A stretch of DNA of 64,000 nt from Pseudomonas graminis. Its GTDB lineage: Bacteria; Pseudomonadota; Gammaproteobacteria; Pseudomonadales; Pseudomonadaceae. The DNA lies in assembly GCF_001705435.1 (NCBI RefSeq), contig NZ_MDEN01000046.1:1-64000 (forward strand), written 5' to 3'. Both the position numbers and the translations under genes were made by a program. Each line of letters starts with the position of its first letter. The stretch's first letter is position 1. Positions 16,004-25,520 of the stretch are shown here, piece by piece. The notes under the pieces are model-generated. The model did not search any database. It saw only the letters and a program-made list of their open reading frames with translations, and was not told the DNA's origin.

Positions 16004-19000
16004 AAATCCTCGCCATTCGCCTGAAAAACCTCGCCTCGCTGGCCGGCCCGTTCGAGCTGGATTTCACCGCCGAGCCCCTCGCCAGCGCCGGCCTGTTCGC
16101 CATCACCGGCCCCACCGGCGCGGGCAAAAGCACGCTGCTGGACGCCCTCTGCCTGGCGCTGTTCGGCGCGATTCCCCGGCTCAACAACATCGGCCAGTCC
16201 CGCGTGCCGGAGATCGACGGCGACATCAGCACCAACGACCCGCGCAACCTGCTGCGTCGCGGCACCGGCAGCGGTTACGCCGAGGTGGATTTCGTCGGCA
16301 TCGACAAGCGCCGTTATCGCGCGCGCTGGGAAGCCAACCGCGCCCGTGACAACGCCACGAAAAAACTCCAGGCCAGCCGCCAGACGCTGATCGACCTGGA
16401 CAGCGGGCAGATTCTCAGCACGCAGAACAAGACCGAGTACAAGACCCTGCTGGAAGCGCGCCTGGGGCTGAACTTCGAGCAGTTCACCCGGGCGGTGATG
16501 CTGGCGCAAAGCGAATTCAGCGCCTTCCTCAAGGCCGACGACAAAGACCGCAGCGAACTGCTGGAAAAGCTCACCGACACGGCGATCTACAGCCAGCTGG
16601 GCCGTCGCGCCTACAGCAAAAGCAAGGAAGCCGAGGAAGCACTGAAAACCCTCCAGGCCCAGGCCGGCACGTTGACGCCGATGGAGCCTGCGCAGCGCGC
16701 CGAGCTTGAGCAGCGCTTCAACGACGCTCAGCAGCAACTGAAGCTGGAACAGGCGCAACTGCGCCAGTTGGAGCTCAAGCAGCAATGGTTCAAGGAATTG
16801 AATCGCCTGCGCGACAGCCACCAGGCCGCCAACGAACAGCTCGCCAGCGCCCAGCAGACGTGGGACGCACACAGCGCCGATCGTCAGCAGCTCGCGCTGC
16901 TGGAGCGTCTGGCGCCGCAGCGGCATCTGTTCGGTCAGCGCGCCCGGCTGCAGGCTCAGCTCGCGCCGCTCACCGCCGCGATTCAGGCCCATCAGCTCAA
17001 GCAAACCGGGCTCGATGGGCGCATCGCCGAGCTGGACAGCACACGCATCAGCGCCGAAGGGGCGTTGCAGCAGGCGCAGGAACAACTGCTCAACGCGCGG
17101 CCGGCCCTGAGTGAAGCGTTCGAACAGCAGGCCCAGCTCAATCATCTGAATCAGGAGCTGCAACCGCTCGGCGAGCAGGCGCGCGCCGCGCAGCAAGCCA
17201 GCATTGAGGGCCAGTCGATGCTCGAGCACCTGGGCGAGCAGCAACGCCAGGTCGAAGTGCGTTTGCAATCGATCGCCGAGCAACTGGAGCAGAGCGCGTC
17301 GCTGACCACCTTGAGTCAGTCGTGGAGCGCCTACAGGCCGCGTCTGCAGCAAACCGTGCAACTCAGCGCGCGCCTGATTCAGGGCCGTGGCGAGCTGCCG
17401 CAGCTGGAGAAAAACGCCACCCTCGCCGAGCAGACCCTGAGCGAACGCCGCAGCGCCCTGCAGGCGCTTTACGACGACGCCGAGGTCAAGGCCGATGCGG
17501 TCAGCCACGACATCGAGCGGCTGGGGCAACTGCTGCAAGACAACCGCCAGCAGCACAGCGCCAGCGACTCACTTGAACGTCTGTGGCAGCGCCATCAGGA
17601 CGTCGCCGGCCGCCTGCTCGACGTGCAAACCCGCCAGCAGCAGGCCACCGAACGTCGTGCCCAAGGCATCGCCCAGGGCCTGAAACTCAAGGCCGAACAT
17701 GAAGCCGCCGAGCAGGCGCTGAAGGTCACCGTTGAACTGCTGCAACGCCAGCGCCTGACCCGCAGCGCCAGTGTCGAGCAACTGCGCGAGCAATTGGTCG
17801 ATCAGCAACCGTGCCCGGTGTGCGGCAGCGAAGACCATCCGTATCACCAGTCCGAGGCACTGCTTGAAGCGCTGTCGGGCCACGACGACGGCGAGGAAGC
17901 GCGCGCCCGGCAGACCGTCGGGCAGCTCAGCGAAAAGCTCGCCGAGCTGCGCGCCGAAGTTGCTGAGCTGAACAATCAGCTTAAGCAGTCCAAGCCGCAG
18001 CAAGACCAACTGGCCGAACAGTTGCAAACCCTCGCGCCTGAACTGGAAGCTCACCCGCTGCATCCGCGCCTGATGGAGCAACCCGAGCACCTGCGCGGGG
18101 ACTGGCTGAGCGAACGCCTGCATCAACTGGCCCAGGACATCCTCAGCGCCGAGCAGCGCCAGAGCCGTCTGCTGAAAGTGCAACGGGATGCCGAATCCCT
18201 GCAGCAGCAGGTGCTCGATGCCCGCGAGGCCAGTCAGCAGGCGATGAAGCTGCTGGACGATCAGCAACGCCACATCGCTCTGGACAACCAGGAGTTCGAA
18301 GCGGTGCTGCAGGAGTTCGAGCCCCTGCTCCCCGCCGAAAGCCTGAGCCAGTGGCGCGAGTCGGCGACCCAGAGCTTCATGCAGCTGGACAACGACATTG
18401 CCGCCCGCGTCGAGCAGGTCGATCAGCAAAAGACCGAACAACAGGAGCACAGCGAGCGGGCGCAAAAACTGGAGCGCGAGCAGGTTGCGCAGCAGAGTCG
18501 CGAGACAGAACATCAGAAGTTGCAGGCGCAACTCGCTACCCGTCAGCAGCAGCAACAGACTGTGCAACAACAATTGGCGCGGACCCTCGGCGACCATGCA
18601 TCGCCCGAGCGCTGGCAGCACGCCCTTGAACAGGGGGTTGAGCAGGCCCGTGAGGCTCATGCCGCCATCGCCCACGAACTTCAAGTGGCGCGCAGCGAAC
18701 TGATCAAGGTGACTGCGGAGCTGGAGGGCGAACAACAGCGCTTGCAAACCCTCGAACAGGAGGTGGCAGAGCTCGAACGGCAGATCGCCGAGTGGCGCAG
18801 CAGCCACAGCGAGCTTGACGATGCCGCCCTTGAAGCCTTGCTGGGGCTGAGCGACGACAGCGTCAGCGGGTTGCGTCAGCAATTGCAGTCCAGCGAAAAA
18901 GCCATGGAGCAAACCAGGGTTCTGGTGGCAGAGCGCGCGGCGCAGTTGCAGCAGCATCAGGCCCAGCACAGTGACGGTGGCGACGCTGAGCAGTTACTTG

Positions 19001-19647
19001 CGGCGTTGACCGAAGCGCAGGCGCAATCGGTGGTTCAGGATCAGCTGTGCGCCGACTTGCGTGCCCAGGTCAGTGAAGACAACCGCCGTCGCGACGCCAG
19101 CAGCGAGCTGCAAGAGCGCATCGCTCACGCGCAGTCCGAATACCAGCGCTGGGGCCGCCTCAACGCGCTGATCGGCTCGGCCACCGGCGACACGTTCCGC
19201 AAGATCGCCCAGGCCTACAACCTTGATCTGCTGGTGCACCACGCCAACGCGCAGCTCAAGCAACTCGTGCGTCGCTATCGCCTGAAACGCGGCGGCAGCA
19301 TGCTCGGCCTGCTGGTCATGGACACCGAAATGGGCGACGAACTGCGCTCGGTTCACTCGCTCTCGGGCGGTGAAACGTTCCTGGTCTCCCTGGCCCTGGC
19401 GCTGGGCCTGGCGTCCATGGCGTCCAGCACGCTGAAGATTGAATCGCTGTTCATCGACGAAGGCTTCGGCAGCCTCGACCCCGAATCCCTGCAACTGGCC
19501 ATGGACGCCCTTGACGGACTGCAGGCCCAGGGCCGCAAGGTCGGGGTGATCTCCCACGTACAGGAAATGCACGAGCGAATCCCCGTGCAGATTCAGGTCC
19601 GGCGTCAGGGCAACGGCCTGAGCACCGTCGAGGTCAGCAGCGGCTAA
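16000..19647 (+). CDS. sbcC: Exonuclease subunit SbcC (SMC-like ATPase)
   Basis: The 1,215-residue Rad50-type ATPase is the partner of SbcD. Walker A (GPTGAGKST) lies near residues 37-45. Two long Gln/Glu-rich coiled-coil arms are separated by the zinc hook CPVC near 605-608. The signature LSGGETF is near 1,121 and Walker [12 protein letters not shown] near 1,150. The coiled coils fold the protein back so that both ATPase halves meet at SbcD. It starts within the sbcD stop codon region. The length is slightly above that of E. coli SbcC and typical for Pseudomonas. Confidence 0.96.
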   Translation: MKILAIRLKNLASLAGPFELDFTAEPLASAGLFAITGPTGAGKSTLLDALCLALFGAIPRLNNIGQSRVPEIDGDISTNDPRNLLRRGTGSGYAEVDFVGIDKRRYRARWEANRARDNATKKLQASRQTLIDLDSGQILSTQNKTEYKTLLEARLGLNFEQFTRAVMLAQSEFSAFLKADDKDRSELLEKLTDTAIYSQLGRRAYSKSKEAEEALKTLQAQAGTLTPMEPAQRAELEQRFNDAQQQLKLEQAQLRQLELKQQWFKELNRLRDSHQAANEQLASAQQTWDAHSADRQQLALLERLAPQRHLFGQRARLQAQLAPLTAAIQAHQLKQTGLDGRIAELDSTRISAEGALQQAQEQLLNARPALSEAFEQQAQLNHLNQELQPLGEQARAAQQASIEGQSMLEHLGEQQRQVEVRLQSIAEQLEQSASLTTLSQSWSAYRPRLQQTVQLSARLIQGRGELPQLEKNATLAEQTLSERRSALQALYDDAEVKADAVSHDIERLGQLLQDNRQQHSASDSLERLWQRHQDVAGRLLDVQTRQQQATERRAQGIAQGLKLKAEHEAAEQALKVTVELLQRQRLTRSASVEQLREQLVDQQPCPVCGSEDHPYHQSEALLEALSGHDDGEEARARQTVGQLSEKLAELRAEVAELNNQLKQSKPQQDQLAEQLQTLAPELEAHPLHPRLMEQPEHLRGDWLSERLHQLAQDILSAEQRQSRLLKVQRDAESLQQQVLDAREASQQAMKLLDDQQRHIALDNQEFEAVLQEFEPLLPAESLSQWRESATQSFMQLDNDIAARVEQVDQQKTEQQEHSERAQKLEREQVAQQSRETEHQKLQAQLATRQQQQQTVQQQLARTLGDHASPERWQHALEQGVEQAREAHAAIAHELQVARSELIKVTAELEGEQQRLQTLEQEVAELERQIAEWRSSHSELDDAALEALLGLSDDSVSGLRQQLQSSEKAMEQTRVLVAERAAQLQQHQAQHSDGGDAEQLLAALTEAQAQSVVQDQLCADLRAQVSEDNRRRDASSELQERIAHAQSEYQRWGRLNALIGSATGDTFRKIAQAYNLDLLVHHANAQLKQLVRRYRLKRGGSMLGLLVMDTEMGDELRSVHSLSGGETFLVSLALALGLASMASSTLKIESLFIDEGFGSLDPESLQLAMDALDGLQAQGRKVGVISHVQEMHERIPVQIQVRRQGNGLSTVEVSSG

Positions 19648-19750
19648 ACCGTTTTTTCACGACGCACGGACACGCCTGATAGCGTTTCTGTGCAACCCTG
19701 TATCCCTTGCGCGGCAGCAGTCGCGCCAAACTCGAAAGAAGGTAAACCAC

Positions 19751-20260
19751 GTGGCAAATTCCAAAGTATTTTTCGACATCACTGCCAACGACGAGCCAAT
19801 GGGTCGCATCGTCATGGAACTGCACAACGACGTCGTTCCGAAAACCGCTGAAAACTTCCGCGCCCTGTGCACCGGCGAGAAAGGCGATGGCCTGAGCTAC
19901 AAGGGTTCGTCGTTCCACCGCGTGATCCAGAACTTCATGCTGCAGGGCGGTGATTTCACCAACCACAACGGCACTGGCGGCAAGTCGATCTACGGCAACA
20001 AGTTCGAAGACGAAAACTTCACCCTCAAGCACACCGCCCCGGGTGACCTGTCGATGGCCAACGCTGGCCCGAACACCAACGGCAGCCAGTTCTTCATCAC
20101 CACCATCGTCACCGAATGGCTGGACGGCAAACACGTCGTGTTCGGCAAAGTCGTTGAAGGCATGGAGGTGGTCAAGGCCATCGAAGCGCTGGGTTCGCAA
20201 TCCGGCCGCACCAGCAAGAAAGTCATCATCGCCGACTGCGGCGAACTGACCGAGGCCTGA
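19751..20260 (+). CDS. ppiB: Peptidyl-prolyl cis-trans isomerase B (cyclophilin)
   Basis: The 169-residue single-domain cyclophilin has no signal peptide, so it is the cytoplasmic PpiB type that speeds proline isomerisation during folding. The family core [16 protein letters not shown] (near residues 56-71) and the active-site segment [12 protein letters not shown] (near 106-117) are intact. The start is GTG with a GAAGGT ribosome-binding sequence about eight bases upstream. A GST gene begins two bases after the stop codon, suggesting co-transcription. Confidence 0.95.
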   Translation: MANSKVFFDITANDEPMGRIVMELHNDVVPKTAENFRALCTGEKGDGLSYKGSSFHRVIQNFMLQGGDFTNHNGTGGKSIYGNKFEDENFTLKHTAPGDLSMANAGPNTNGSQFFITTIVTEWLDGKHVVFGKVVEGMEVVKAIEALGSQSGRTSKKVIIADCGELTEA

Positions 20261-20262
20261 GC

Positions 20263-20892
20263 ATGACGTCGGCGCCTCACGCTGAATCGACGGTGCCGAC
20301 GCTCTACTCGTTCCGCCGCTGCCCCTACGCCATGCGCGCCCGCATGGCGCTGGGGTATTGCGGCGTACCGGTGCATACCGTGGAAGTCAGCCTCAAGGCC
20401 AAACCGGCCGAGATGCTCGAACGCTCACCCAAAGGCACGGTGCCGGTTCTGGTGCTGCAAGACCGGGTGCTGGAGCAAAGTCTGGACATCATGCATTGGG
20501 CCCTGGCGCAGCATGACCCGGACGATTGGTCCCTGGCCGACGACGTCGACGGGCAGCGGCAGATCGCCGAGCTGATCGCGGAAAACGACGGCAGCTTCAA
20601 GCAGGATCTGGATCACTACAAATACGCCGTGCGGTATCCCGAATTCACCCAGGAAGAATACCGCCAGCGGGGTGAGGATTTTCTGCACAGGCTGAACGAA
20701 TTACTGGCGTCACGGGACTTTCTGATCACCGATCGACTGACCCTCGCCGACATCGCCATAGCGCCGTTCATACGGCAGTTCTGCGCGGTGGATGCGGACT
20801 GGTTCTGGCAAAGCCCCTACCCCAACCTACAACGCTGGTTACAGCGATTTCTCGCATCGGACCTGTTCATCACCGCGATGGCCAAGGGCTGA
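20263..20892 (+). CDS. Glutathione S-transferase family protein
   Basis: The 209-residue protein has a thioredoxin-like N-terminal domain beginning PTLYSFRRCPYAMRARMAL (near residues 10-28), with the CPYA motif at the active-site position. The GTVPVL and LEQSLDIMHW segments for glutathione binding are followed by an all-helical C-terminal domain (SRDFLITDRLTLADIAIAPF). The Cys of CPYA suggests an Omega/Grx-like, thiol-transfer type rather than a Ser/Tyr GST. It follows ppiB by two bases. The substrate is unknown. Confidence 0.9.
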   Translation: MTSAPHAESTVPTLYSFRRCPYAMRARMALGYCGVPVHTVEVSLKAKPAEMLERSPKGTVPVLVLQDRVLEQSLDIMHWALAQHDPDDWSLADDVDGQRQIAELIAENDGSFKQDLDHYKYAVRYPEFTQEEYRQRGEDFLHRLNELLASRDFLITDRLTLADIAIAPFIRQFCAVDADWFWQSPYPNLQRWLQRFLASDLFITAMAKG

Positions 20893-20927
20893 TTGCAACC
20901 GCGTTGGTTAATAGCCAAACCCTTTCG

Positions 20928-21158
20928 CTACACCACTTCCATCTGAAAGATCGGCGAAATCATTTCGCTGTGCCGTGGCGGCGGGTTGCCGGCGTTGAGC
21001 TTCTGCGAGCGCTGCATCTCGACCGCTTCCCCGACCTCAGTCTTGAACGCCATGCTGCGTGCCACACCGCCCACCGAACCTTCGCCATGGCCGAGCAATG
21101 AGCAGCCGTTGTTGATGAGCGCAAAAAACACAATCACCCAGAAGTTCGCGCCTTTCAC
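20928..21158 (-). CDS. Small exported or membrane-anchored protein, unknown
   Basis: The 76-residue protein has a hydrophobic N-terminus (MKGANFWVIVFFALINNGC) followed by a polar tail. A Cys at residue 19 sits where a lipoprotein Cys would be, but NNGC is a poor lipobox. Its GTG start overlaps the stop codon of the 63-residue gene upstream (GTGA, four bases), a typical sign of translational coupling. It is convergent with the GST gene, with 35 bases between them. Function unknown. Confidence 0.6.
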   Translation of the reverse strand: MKGANFWVIVFFALINNGCSLLGHGEGSVGGVARSMAFKTEVGEAVEMQRSQKLNAGNPPPRHSEMISPIFQMEVV

Positions 21159-21346
21159 GACGCACGCCCCTGGGACTGAACTGCCGCGCGATTGAGTTCA
21201 ACGGATGCTGTTTGCGTCGACATCTGCGACGGGGCATTGAGTGGTGGGTTCGTGCTGATGACGGTGACCACTGCTATGAAAACAACATACAACGCGATGG
21301 CGGTATAAGCGCCGTGTTTGATTGAATTGAGGATGGCAGTGGCCAT
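21155..21346 (-). CDS. Small single-helix membrane protein, unknown
   Basis: The 63-residue protein has one membrane helix near residues 12-33 (AYTAIALYVVFIAVVTVIST) and a short Ser/Thr/Ala/Gln-rich tail. The ATG at 21346 has GGAG eight bases upstream and is preferred over the longer reading frame starting at 21430. It is the first of a two-gene unit with the 76-residue protein. I do not recognise the family. Confidence 0.6.
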   Translation of the reverse strand: MATAILNSIKHGAYTAIALYVVFIAVVTVISTNPPLNAPSQMSTQTASVELNRAAVQSQGRAS

Positions 21347-21508
21347 GTTTGAAGCTCCGGGACGTGTCTGTTTCAGGCGCCCAGAATGCTTGAAGGTGCT
21401 CTTATTAAAAAACGATGGCGGACGATTCAAAACATCGACGGGCTTGATTATTCAAGAAGTTAATCAGCTTGATAGACCAACGCATTGGTCCTATTGACAT
21501 CAATCCAA

Positions 21509-21598
21509 GTGGGAGCGAGCTTGCTCGCGAATAGGCTGGGACATCCACCAAATCTCCAGAGGCTGAAATGCAGTCTTCGCGAGCAAGCTCGCTCCCAC
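21509..21598. repeat. Inverted REP pair (agcgagcttgctcgc-type)
   Basis: Two REPs in opposite orientation lie at 21509-21533 and 21576-21598, about 45 bases apart. This is the paired arrangement known as a REP doublet or BIME. Matching pairs occur at 50639-50729 and 57379-57464. Confidence 0.9.
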
Positions 21599-21650
21599 AT
21601 GATCGGTGCCTGCTGTTGGAAACCGGGCGTCGCCCCTTGAATCCAGCCCA

Positions 21651-21690
21651 CAAAAAAATCCCCATCGCTTATCCAGCAGACGGGGACCAA
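21651..21690 (-). terminator. Candidate terminator, minus strand
   Basis: Read on the minus strand, a stem tccccgtc / gatgggga with a 12-base loop is followed by TTTTTTT. It is about 220 bases beyond the end of the small gene at 21912 and could end that transcript. Confidence 0.5.
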
Positions 21691-21850
21691 AGGGGAGGGA
21701 ATCAACGCTTTCGCGAACAAGCTCGCCGACACTTGATGCATGGCCTGACACGCGGTGGTCAGTGGGTCGCATCAACCTGTAGAAGACGAAGTTGCTCGCG
21801 AAAGCGTTTTCCGGCTTTCAGAAAGTTGCAGATCAAATCAGGTTTTTACA

Positions 21851-21895
21851 AATCCATTCCCCGGCAACGATACGTTCGTTAACGGGGAATGGATT
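21851..21895. repeat. Long perfect-arm palindrome
   Basis: Arms aatccattccccg and cggggaatggatt (13 bp) surround a second stem aacga / tcgtt. It lies 17 bases downstream of the stop codon of the small secreted-protein gene, so it may be its terminator or mRNA-stabilising stem, although the T-run after it is broken. Confidence 0.65.
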
Positions 21896-21911
21896 CACTT
21901 CGAAGTGCTGT

Positions 21912-22094
21912 TCATTGTTGAATCTTGTGATCCAGAGCGGCGTAGAAGTTGGCGCTTTGTTGCAGGTACTTCGGGGTGTAACTCTGGGTCGAACTGACTT
22001 TCTTGTCGGTCGCTTCAACACTGGCACTGGCGGGCAATGCAACAGTGGCGGAGATGGCGGACGCGGCGATGATGGAGAAGAGATTGAAGTTCAT
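21912..22094 (-). CDS. Small secreted protein, unknown
   Basis: The 60-residue protein has a clear signal peptide (MNFNLFSIIAASAISATVAL then PASAS; cleavage expected near residue 25) and a mature part of only ~35 residues ending FYAALDHKIQQ. The ATG at 22094 is preceded by GAGG nine bases upstream; a longer frame from 22196 has no such support. It stands alone and is followed by a strong palindrome. No family recognised; likely periplasmic. Confidence 0.65.
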   Translation of the reverse strand: MNFNLFSIIAASAISATVALPASASVEATDKKVSSTQSYTPKYLQQSANFYAALDHKIQQ

Positions 22095-22290
22095 GGTGGG
22101 TACCTCGCTGTGGCGTATCGTTTCAAGTCTTGACCGTCGTGGCCGTGGAATGAAAGTTACGCCCGAGGATGTTCTGGAAAAAATCTTTTCTGGCACTAGC
22201 CCTTATCACCTGAATTGATACAGGCCCGGAGCCCTTGAGAACCAAGGGCTGAGCCTGCGTCAAAGTGTCGCTGAGGTGCTTGCTCGGGGA

Positions 22291-23460
22291 TTACTTGGCC
22301 GTGAGGAAATGAAAGTCGGACGGCGAATCGAAGTCGACTTTCTGCACGGTGTCGCCCAGCAGGCCGGTTTTCGGGTCAAAGCGAACGGTCACGATCTGGT
22401 TGCTCTTCTGGTTGGCGATCAGCACAAAGTGGCCGCTCGGGTCGAAGGCGAATTCGCGCGGTTCCTTGCCTTCCACGGCGCGGCGCTGGATTTCCTTGAG
22501 CTGGCCGTTGGCAGCATTAATGCTGAACACCAGCAACTCATTCACTTCGCCACGGTTGGCAACGTAGAGGAATTTGCCGTCCGGCGAGGTGTGCAGGCCA
22601 CCGGCAGCGCGGTTTTGCTGACCTTCCTTGTTGGCGAGGTCCACCAGTTGGGTCTGCTTGAACACGCCGTCGTGGTAGTCAAACACCGCCACTTGCGCCG
22701 TCATTTCCATCGTCAGCCAAGCGTGCTTGCCGTCTTTGCTGAAGGTCAGGTGACGCGGACCGCTGCCCGCTGGCAGATCGACCGAAGGCACTTTCGCGGG
22801 TTGCAGCGGCTGGGGCTTCTTGGCGTCGTAGTTGAAGACGAACATCTTGTCGGCGCCCAAGTCCATCGCGATCAGGTACTTGCCATCCGGCGTCGGTACC
22901 GCGGCGTGGACGTGGGATGAAGCCTGACGCTCCGGATTGACCTTGCTCGCTTCGTGGGTCGCGGTCTGCACCACCGGCGCGAGTTTGCCGTCCTTGCCGA
23001 CCGGCACTACCGCCAGCAGGCCACCCGGATCGGGGTTCACGGCGTAGTTGGCGACGAAGAGGAAACGGCCGTCCAGGCTCAGGCTGGAATGGGTCGGCTC
23101 CTCACTTTTGGTTTCGACCTGATTGAGGAACGACACCGCGTGGGTCTTGGGGTCGATGGCGTAGCTGCTAACTTTGCCGACGACATCAGTCTGGCCCGGC
23201 CCGTTTTCGTTGACCGCGAACAGGTGGCGCTGGTCCTTGGAGAGGGTCAGCCAGGACGGGTTTTCAGTGTTGATCACCTGACGCGGTTTGGCGTCGAGCT
23301 GACCGGTTTGGGTGTTGAAACCGAGTCGGTAGATGCCTTCGCTGGCGCCGGCGGTGTAGGAACCCACCAGTACGTCGTAATCAGTCATGGGTTTGGCCTG
23401 AGCAGAGAGCGCGGAAAGGCTGCTGGCGAGCGCTAACCACGGCAGAAGTCTGGGAGTCAT
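22291..23460 (-). CDS. Exported lactonase-family seven-bladed beta-propeller protein
   Basis: The 389-residue protein is of the YbhE/Pgl-like lactonase family (beta-propeller 6-phosphogluconolactonase fold). It carries a signal peptide (residues 1-21, ending LSAQA), so it should act in the periplasm on sugar lactones rather than on a phosphorylated cytoplasmic substrate. Family marks include LVGSYTAGASEGIY near 29-42 and SGPRHLTFSKDGKHAW near 225-240, with repeated FxVANxG-type blade edges. The start at 23460 gives the signal peptide; a longer frame upstream is not supported. It lies next to sugar-acid genes and may supply aldonates to them. The substrate is inferred only. Confidence 0.88.
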   Translation of the reverse strand: MTPRLLPWLALASSLSALSAQAKPMTDYDVLVGSYTAGASEGIYRLGFNTQTGQLDAKPRQVINTENPSWLTLSKDQRHLFAVNENGPGQTDVVGKVSSYAIDPKTHAVSFLNQVETKSEEPTHSSLSLDGRFLFVANYAVNPDPGGLLAVVPVGKDGKLAPVVQTATHEASKVNPERQASSHVHAAVPTPDGKYLIAMDLGADKMFVFNYDAKKPQPLQPAKVPSVDLPAGSGPRHLTFSKDGKHAWLTMEMTAQVAVFDYHDGVFKQTQLVDLANKEGQQNRAAGGLHTSPDGKFLYVANRGEVNELLVFSINAANGQLKEIQRRAVEGKEPREFAFDPSGHFVLIANQKSNQIVTVRFDPKTGLLGDTVQKVDFDSPSDFHFLTAK

Positions 23461-23622
23461 TTGGGGTGTTCTCTTTTTGGAGTTGTTGGCGCGGCGTACG
23501 CGCGGGGGTCTCCGGCTATGACAGCGGATTGCGGAAAGTAGTTGCCGACTGGGCGCTGTGAAACCGCGAGGGCATGAGGCTTGCCGGGGTTGGATTGACT
23601 TACGGTTGACCGCCGCATGCCC

Positions 23623-23669
23623 GGGGACAGATTGATTTACGGTGAAGCGTTGTAAATAAATCAGTCCCC
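23623..23669 (-). repeat. 47-bp palindromic repeat, copy 3
   Basis: This is the third copy of the palindrome at 6706 and 7117, in opposite orientation. It lies between the lactonase gene and the small gene at 23715, in the 5' flank of the lactonase gene and downstream of the small gene. Confidence 0.85.
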
Positions 23670-23714
23670 TCGATACACACACCTACAAATCCTCTGCAGT
23701 GCAACAGTGCGCGG

Positions 23715-24014
23715 TTACGCCTGCTCGCCCTCTTCGTCCTCATCACTCGCCGAGATGCCATTGAACACCACGATGCGGTGGTCGGCGTTGCCGTCGTTAA
23801 CGATCCAGCTTTGCAATTCGGCATCAAATTCGGCGGCGTCGATCTGCGCCAGCGAGAAGCGCCAGACCTTGCGCTCGCGGCCGTCCATGCTTTCGATCTG
23901 GAGCATGTCGTCGAGGGTAAATTCGAAGGCGTGCAGGCCGTCGATTTCCAGCATGCTGTGGGCGGTCAGCGCGTTCTGGAGTTCAGTGCGCAGGGATTGA
24001 GGTGTCGAGGTCAT
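23715..24014 (-). CDS. Small acidic protein (probably DUF5629 family)
   Basis: The 99-residue soluble acidic protein contains MLEIDGLHAFEFTLDD (near residues 21-36) and SMDGRERKVWRFS (near 42-54), a pattern I associate with the Pseudomonas DUF5629 family. It ends in the acidic tail DEDEEGEQA. Neither the ATG at 24014 nor that at 24029 has a strong ribosome-binding site. It is transcribed with the MFS gene upstream only if the terminator at 24055-24083 is bypassed. Function unknown. Confidence 0.75.
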   Translation of the reverse strand: MTSTPQSLRTELQNALTAHSMLEIDGLHAFEFTLDDMLQIESMDGRERKVWRFSLAQIDAAEFDAELQSWIVNDGNADHRIVVFNGISASDEDEEGEQA

Positions 24015-24054
24015 GGCAGTCGTTCGCATCAGTGAAAGCGCGAATGATAGGTGA

Positions 24055-24083
24055 AAAGACGCCGAAGCGCTGGCCTCGGCGTC
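24055..24083 (-). terminator. Rho-independent terminator after MFS gene
   Basis: The stem gacgccga / tcggcgtc with a 10-base loop is followed by TTTT on the minus strand. It lies 14 bases after the stop codon of the MFS gene at 24098. Confidence 0.75.
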
Positions 24084-24097
24084 TGGCGACCGCAGGT

Positions 24098-25423
24098 TTA
24101 GTCCTGAACCGCTTCCCTGGCGTAGTAACGCGCCGGGATGCCCCAGACGATCAGCGCGATGGCCAGCACGCTGACGGCGAACAACGCAAACAGCGCAGGC
24201 GTCGCCGTGCCGGTGAGGTCCTTGATGCGGCCAACCATGAACGGCGCGATGATCCCGCCCAGTTGCCCGAGGGAGTTGATCAGCGCGATGCCCGCCGCCG
24301 CAGCGATACCGGTGAGAAAGCGCGGCGGGATGGTCCAGAAGATCGGCATCCAGGCGATGATGCCGGTCATGATCATGGTCATGCCGATCATCAGCGGCAG
24401 CAGTTGGCCGGGAAACAACGCACACACCAGATAGCCCGCAGCCGTCAGCGTTGCGCAGCCCGCCATGTGCCAGCGGCGCTCGCCGTGGCGGTCGGAGCTG
24501 GCGCCGATCAGCAGATTGCCGATCACCGCGCCCACATACGGAATCACCGTCAGCAGGCCGATGTTCAGCGTATCGATCACACCGGCAGTTTTGATCAGCT
24601 GCGGCATCCAGAACAACAGCCCGGTCAGCGCCATGACCAGGCACAGGTAAATGCCTGACATCACGTAGGTGGTCGGGTGCTTCCAGATGTCTTTCACGGT
24701 TTGTTTGACGACGGGTTTGGCCTCTTTCGCCATCCGCGCCAGCACCACCTGTTTCTCCTGATCACTGAGCCAGGTGGCGTCTTCGATACGGTCCTTGACC
24801 AGCCAGAACACCACGCCGCCGAGCAAGATGGACGGGATGCCTTCGATCAGGAACAGCCAGCGCCAGCCGGCCAGGCCCATAACGCCATCGAAGTGACCGA
24901 GGATCAGCCCGGCAATCGGACCGCCGACAATCCCGCACAGGCAGATGGAGCTTTTGAAGTAGGAGTTCACCCGCGCCCGACGTGAGCCCGGATACCACTG
25001 GGTGAAGAAATACAGCACGCCGGGGACGAACCCTGCTTCCATTACGCCGATCAGAAAGCGCAGGGTGTAGAACCAGAACTCGGTCTGCACGAACATCATG
25101 CACGCGGACGCGATGCCCCACGACACCATGATCCGTGCAATCCAGATCCGCGCGCCGATCTTGTGCAGCAGCACGTTGCTCGGCACTTCGAACAGGAAGT
25201 AGCCGACGAAGAACAGGCTCGCGCCCAAGCCGTAAACGGTTTCGCTGAAGCCCAGATCGCTGGCCATCTGCAATTTGGCGAAGCTGATGTTGACGCGGTC
25301 CAGGTAGGCAAACAGGAAACAGGCGATGAACAACGGCACGATTCGCCAGCTCACCTTTCGATAAATGCTGTCCTCGAGCGCGTCGACATCGACCCGTTCC
25401 AGCGGGATGGCAGTGGCGGTCAT
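24098..25423 (-). CDS. MFS transporter, anion:cation symporter (sugar acid) type
   Basis: The 441-residue protein of twelve membrane helices belongs to the ACS family of the major facilitator superfamily, which imports hexuronates, aldonates, tartrate and similar acids with protons. Family marks are FAYLDRVNISFAKLQM near residues 41-56 and the GYFLFEVPSNVLLHKIGAR segment near 76-94. The ATG at 25423 has GAGG nine bases upstream; a GTG at 25432 would overlap that site. It is the second such permease of this region (the other is at 26565). It begins about 60 bases after the AraD1-family gene terminator and may be its own unit. Confidence 0.92.
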   Translation of the reverse strand: MTATAIPLERVDVDALEDSIYRKVSWRIVPLFIACFLFAYLDRVNISFAKLQMASDLGFSETVYGLGASLFFVGYFLFEVPSNVLLHKIGARIWIARIMVSWGIASACMMFVQTEFWFYTLRFLIGVMEAGFVPGVLYFFTQWYPGSRRARVNSYFKSSICLCGIVGGPIAGLILGHFDGVMGLAGWRWLFLIEGIPSILLGGVVFWLVKDRIEDATWLSDQEKQVVLARMAKEAKPVVKQTVKDIWKHPTTYVMSGIYLCLVMALTGLLFWMPQLIKTAGVIDTLNIGLLTVIPYVGAVIGNLLIGASSDRHGERRWHMAGCATLTAAGYLVCALFPGQLLPLMIGMTMIMTGIIAWMPIFWTIPPRFLTGIAAAAGIALINSLGQLGGIIAPFMVGRIKDLTGTATPALFALFAVSVLAIALIVWGIPARYYAREAVQD

Positions 25424-25480
25424 GGGTCGCACCTCGTTTTGTTTTTATGGGGGTGTCGGGGTGTGCAGGACGCGGATACG

Positions 25481-25513
25481 AAAAGCCCTGCAGGAGCGTG
25501 CTTCTGCAGGGCT
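25481..25513 (-). terminator. Rho-independent terminator after AraD1-family gene
   Basis: The stem agccctgcag / ctgcagggct (10 bp) is followed on the minus strand by TTTT, eight bases after the stop codon of the gene at 25521. Confidence 0.85.
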
Positions 25514-25520
25514 TGATGAC

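Larger units (their letters stand above)
21347..21911. other. 565-bp gap with REPs and large palindromes
   Basis: No convincing gene is present. The gap holds a head-to-head REP pair (21509-21598), a minus-strand terminator-like stem (21651-21690), and a diverged inverted pair aacgctttcgcga / tcgcgaaagcgtt (about 21706-21718 and 21801-21813). A long palindrome follows at 21851-21895. Confidence 0.7.

Noticed and set aside
21509..21813. Possible CRISPR array
   Set aside because: The repeats are inverted palindromic REPs with irregular spacing and no direct-repeat/spacer pattern; no cas gene nearby.
22291..23460. Housekeeping 6-phosphogluconolactonase (pgl)
   Set aside because: The protein carries a signal peptide and is not next to zwf/edd; a periplasmic lactonase is more likely.
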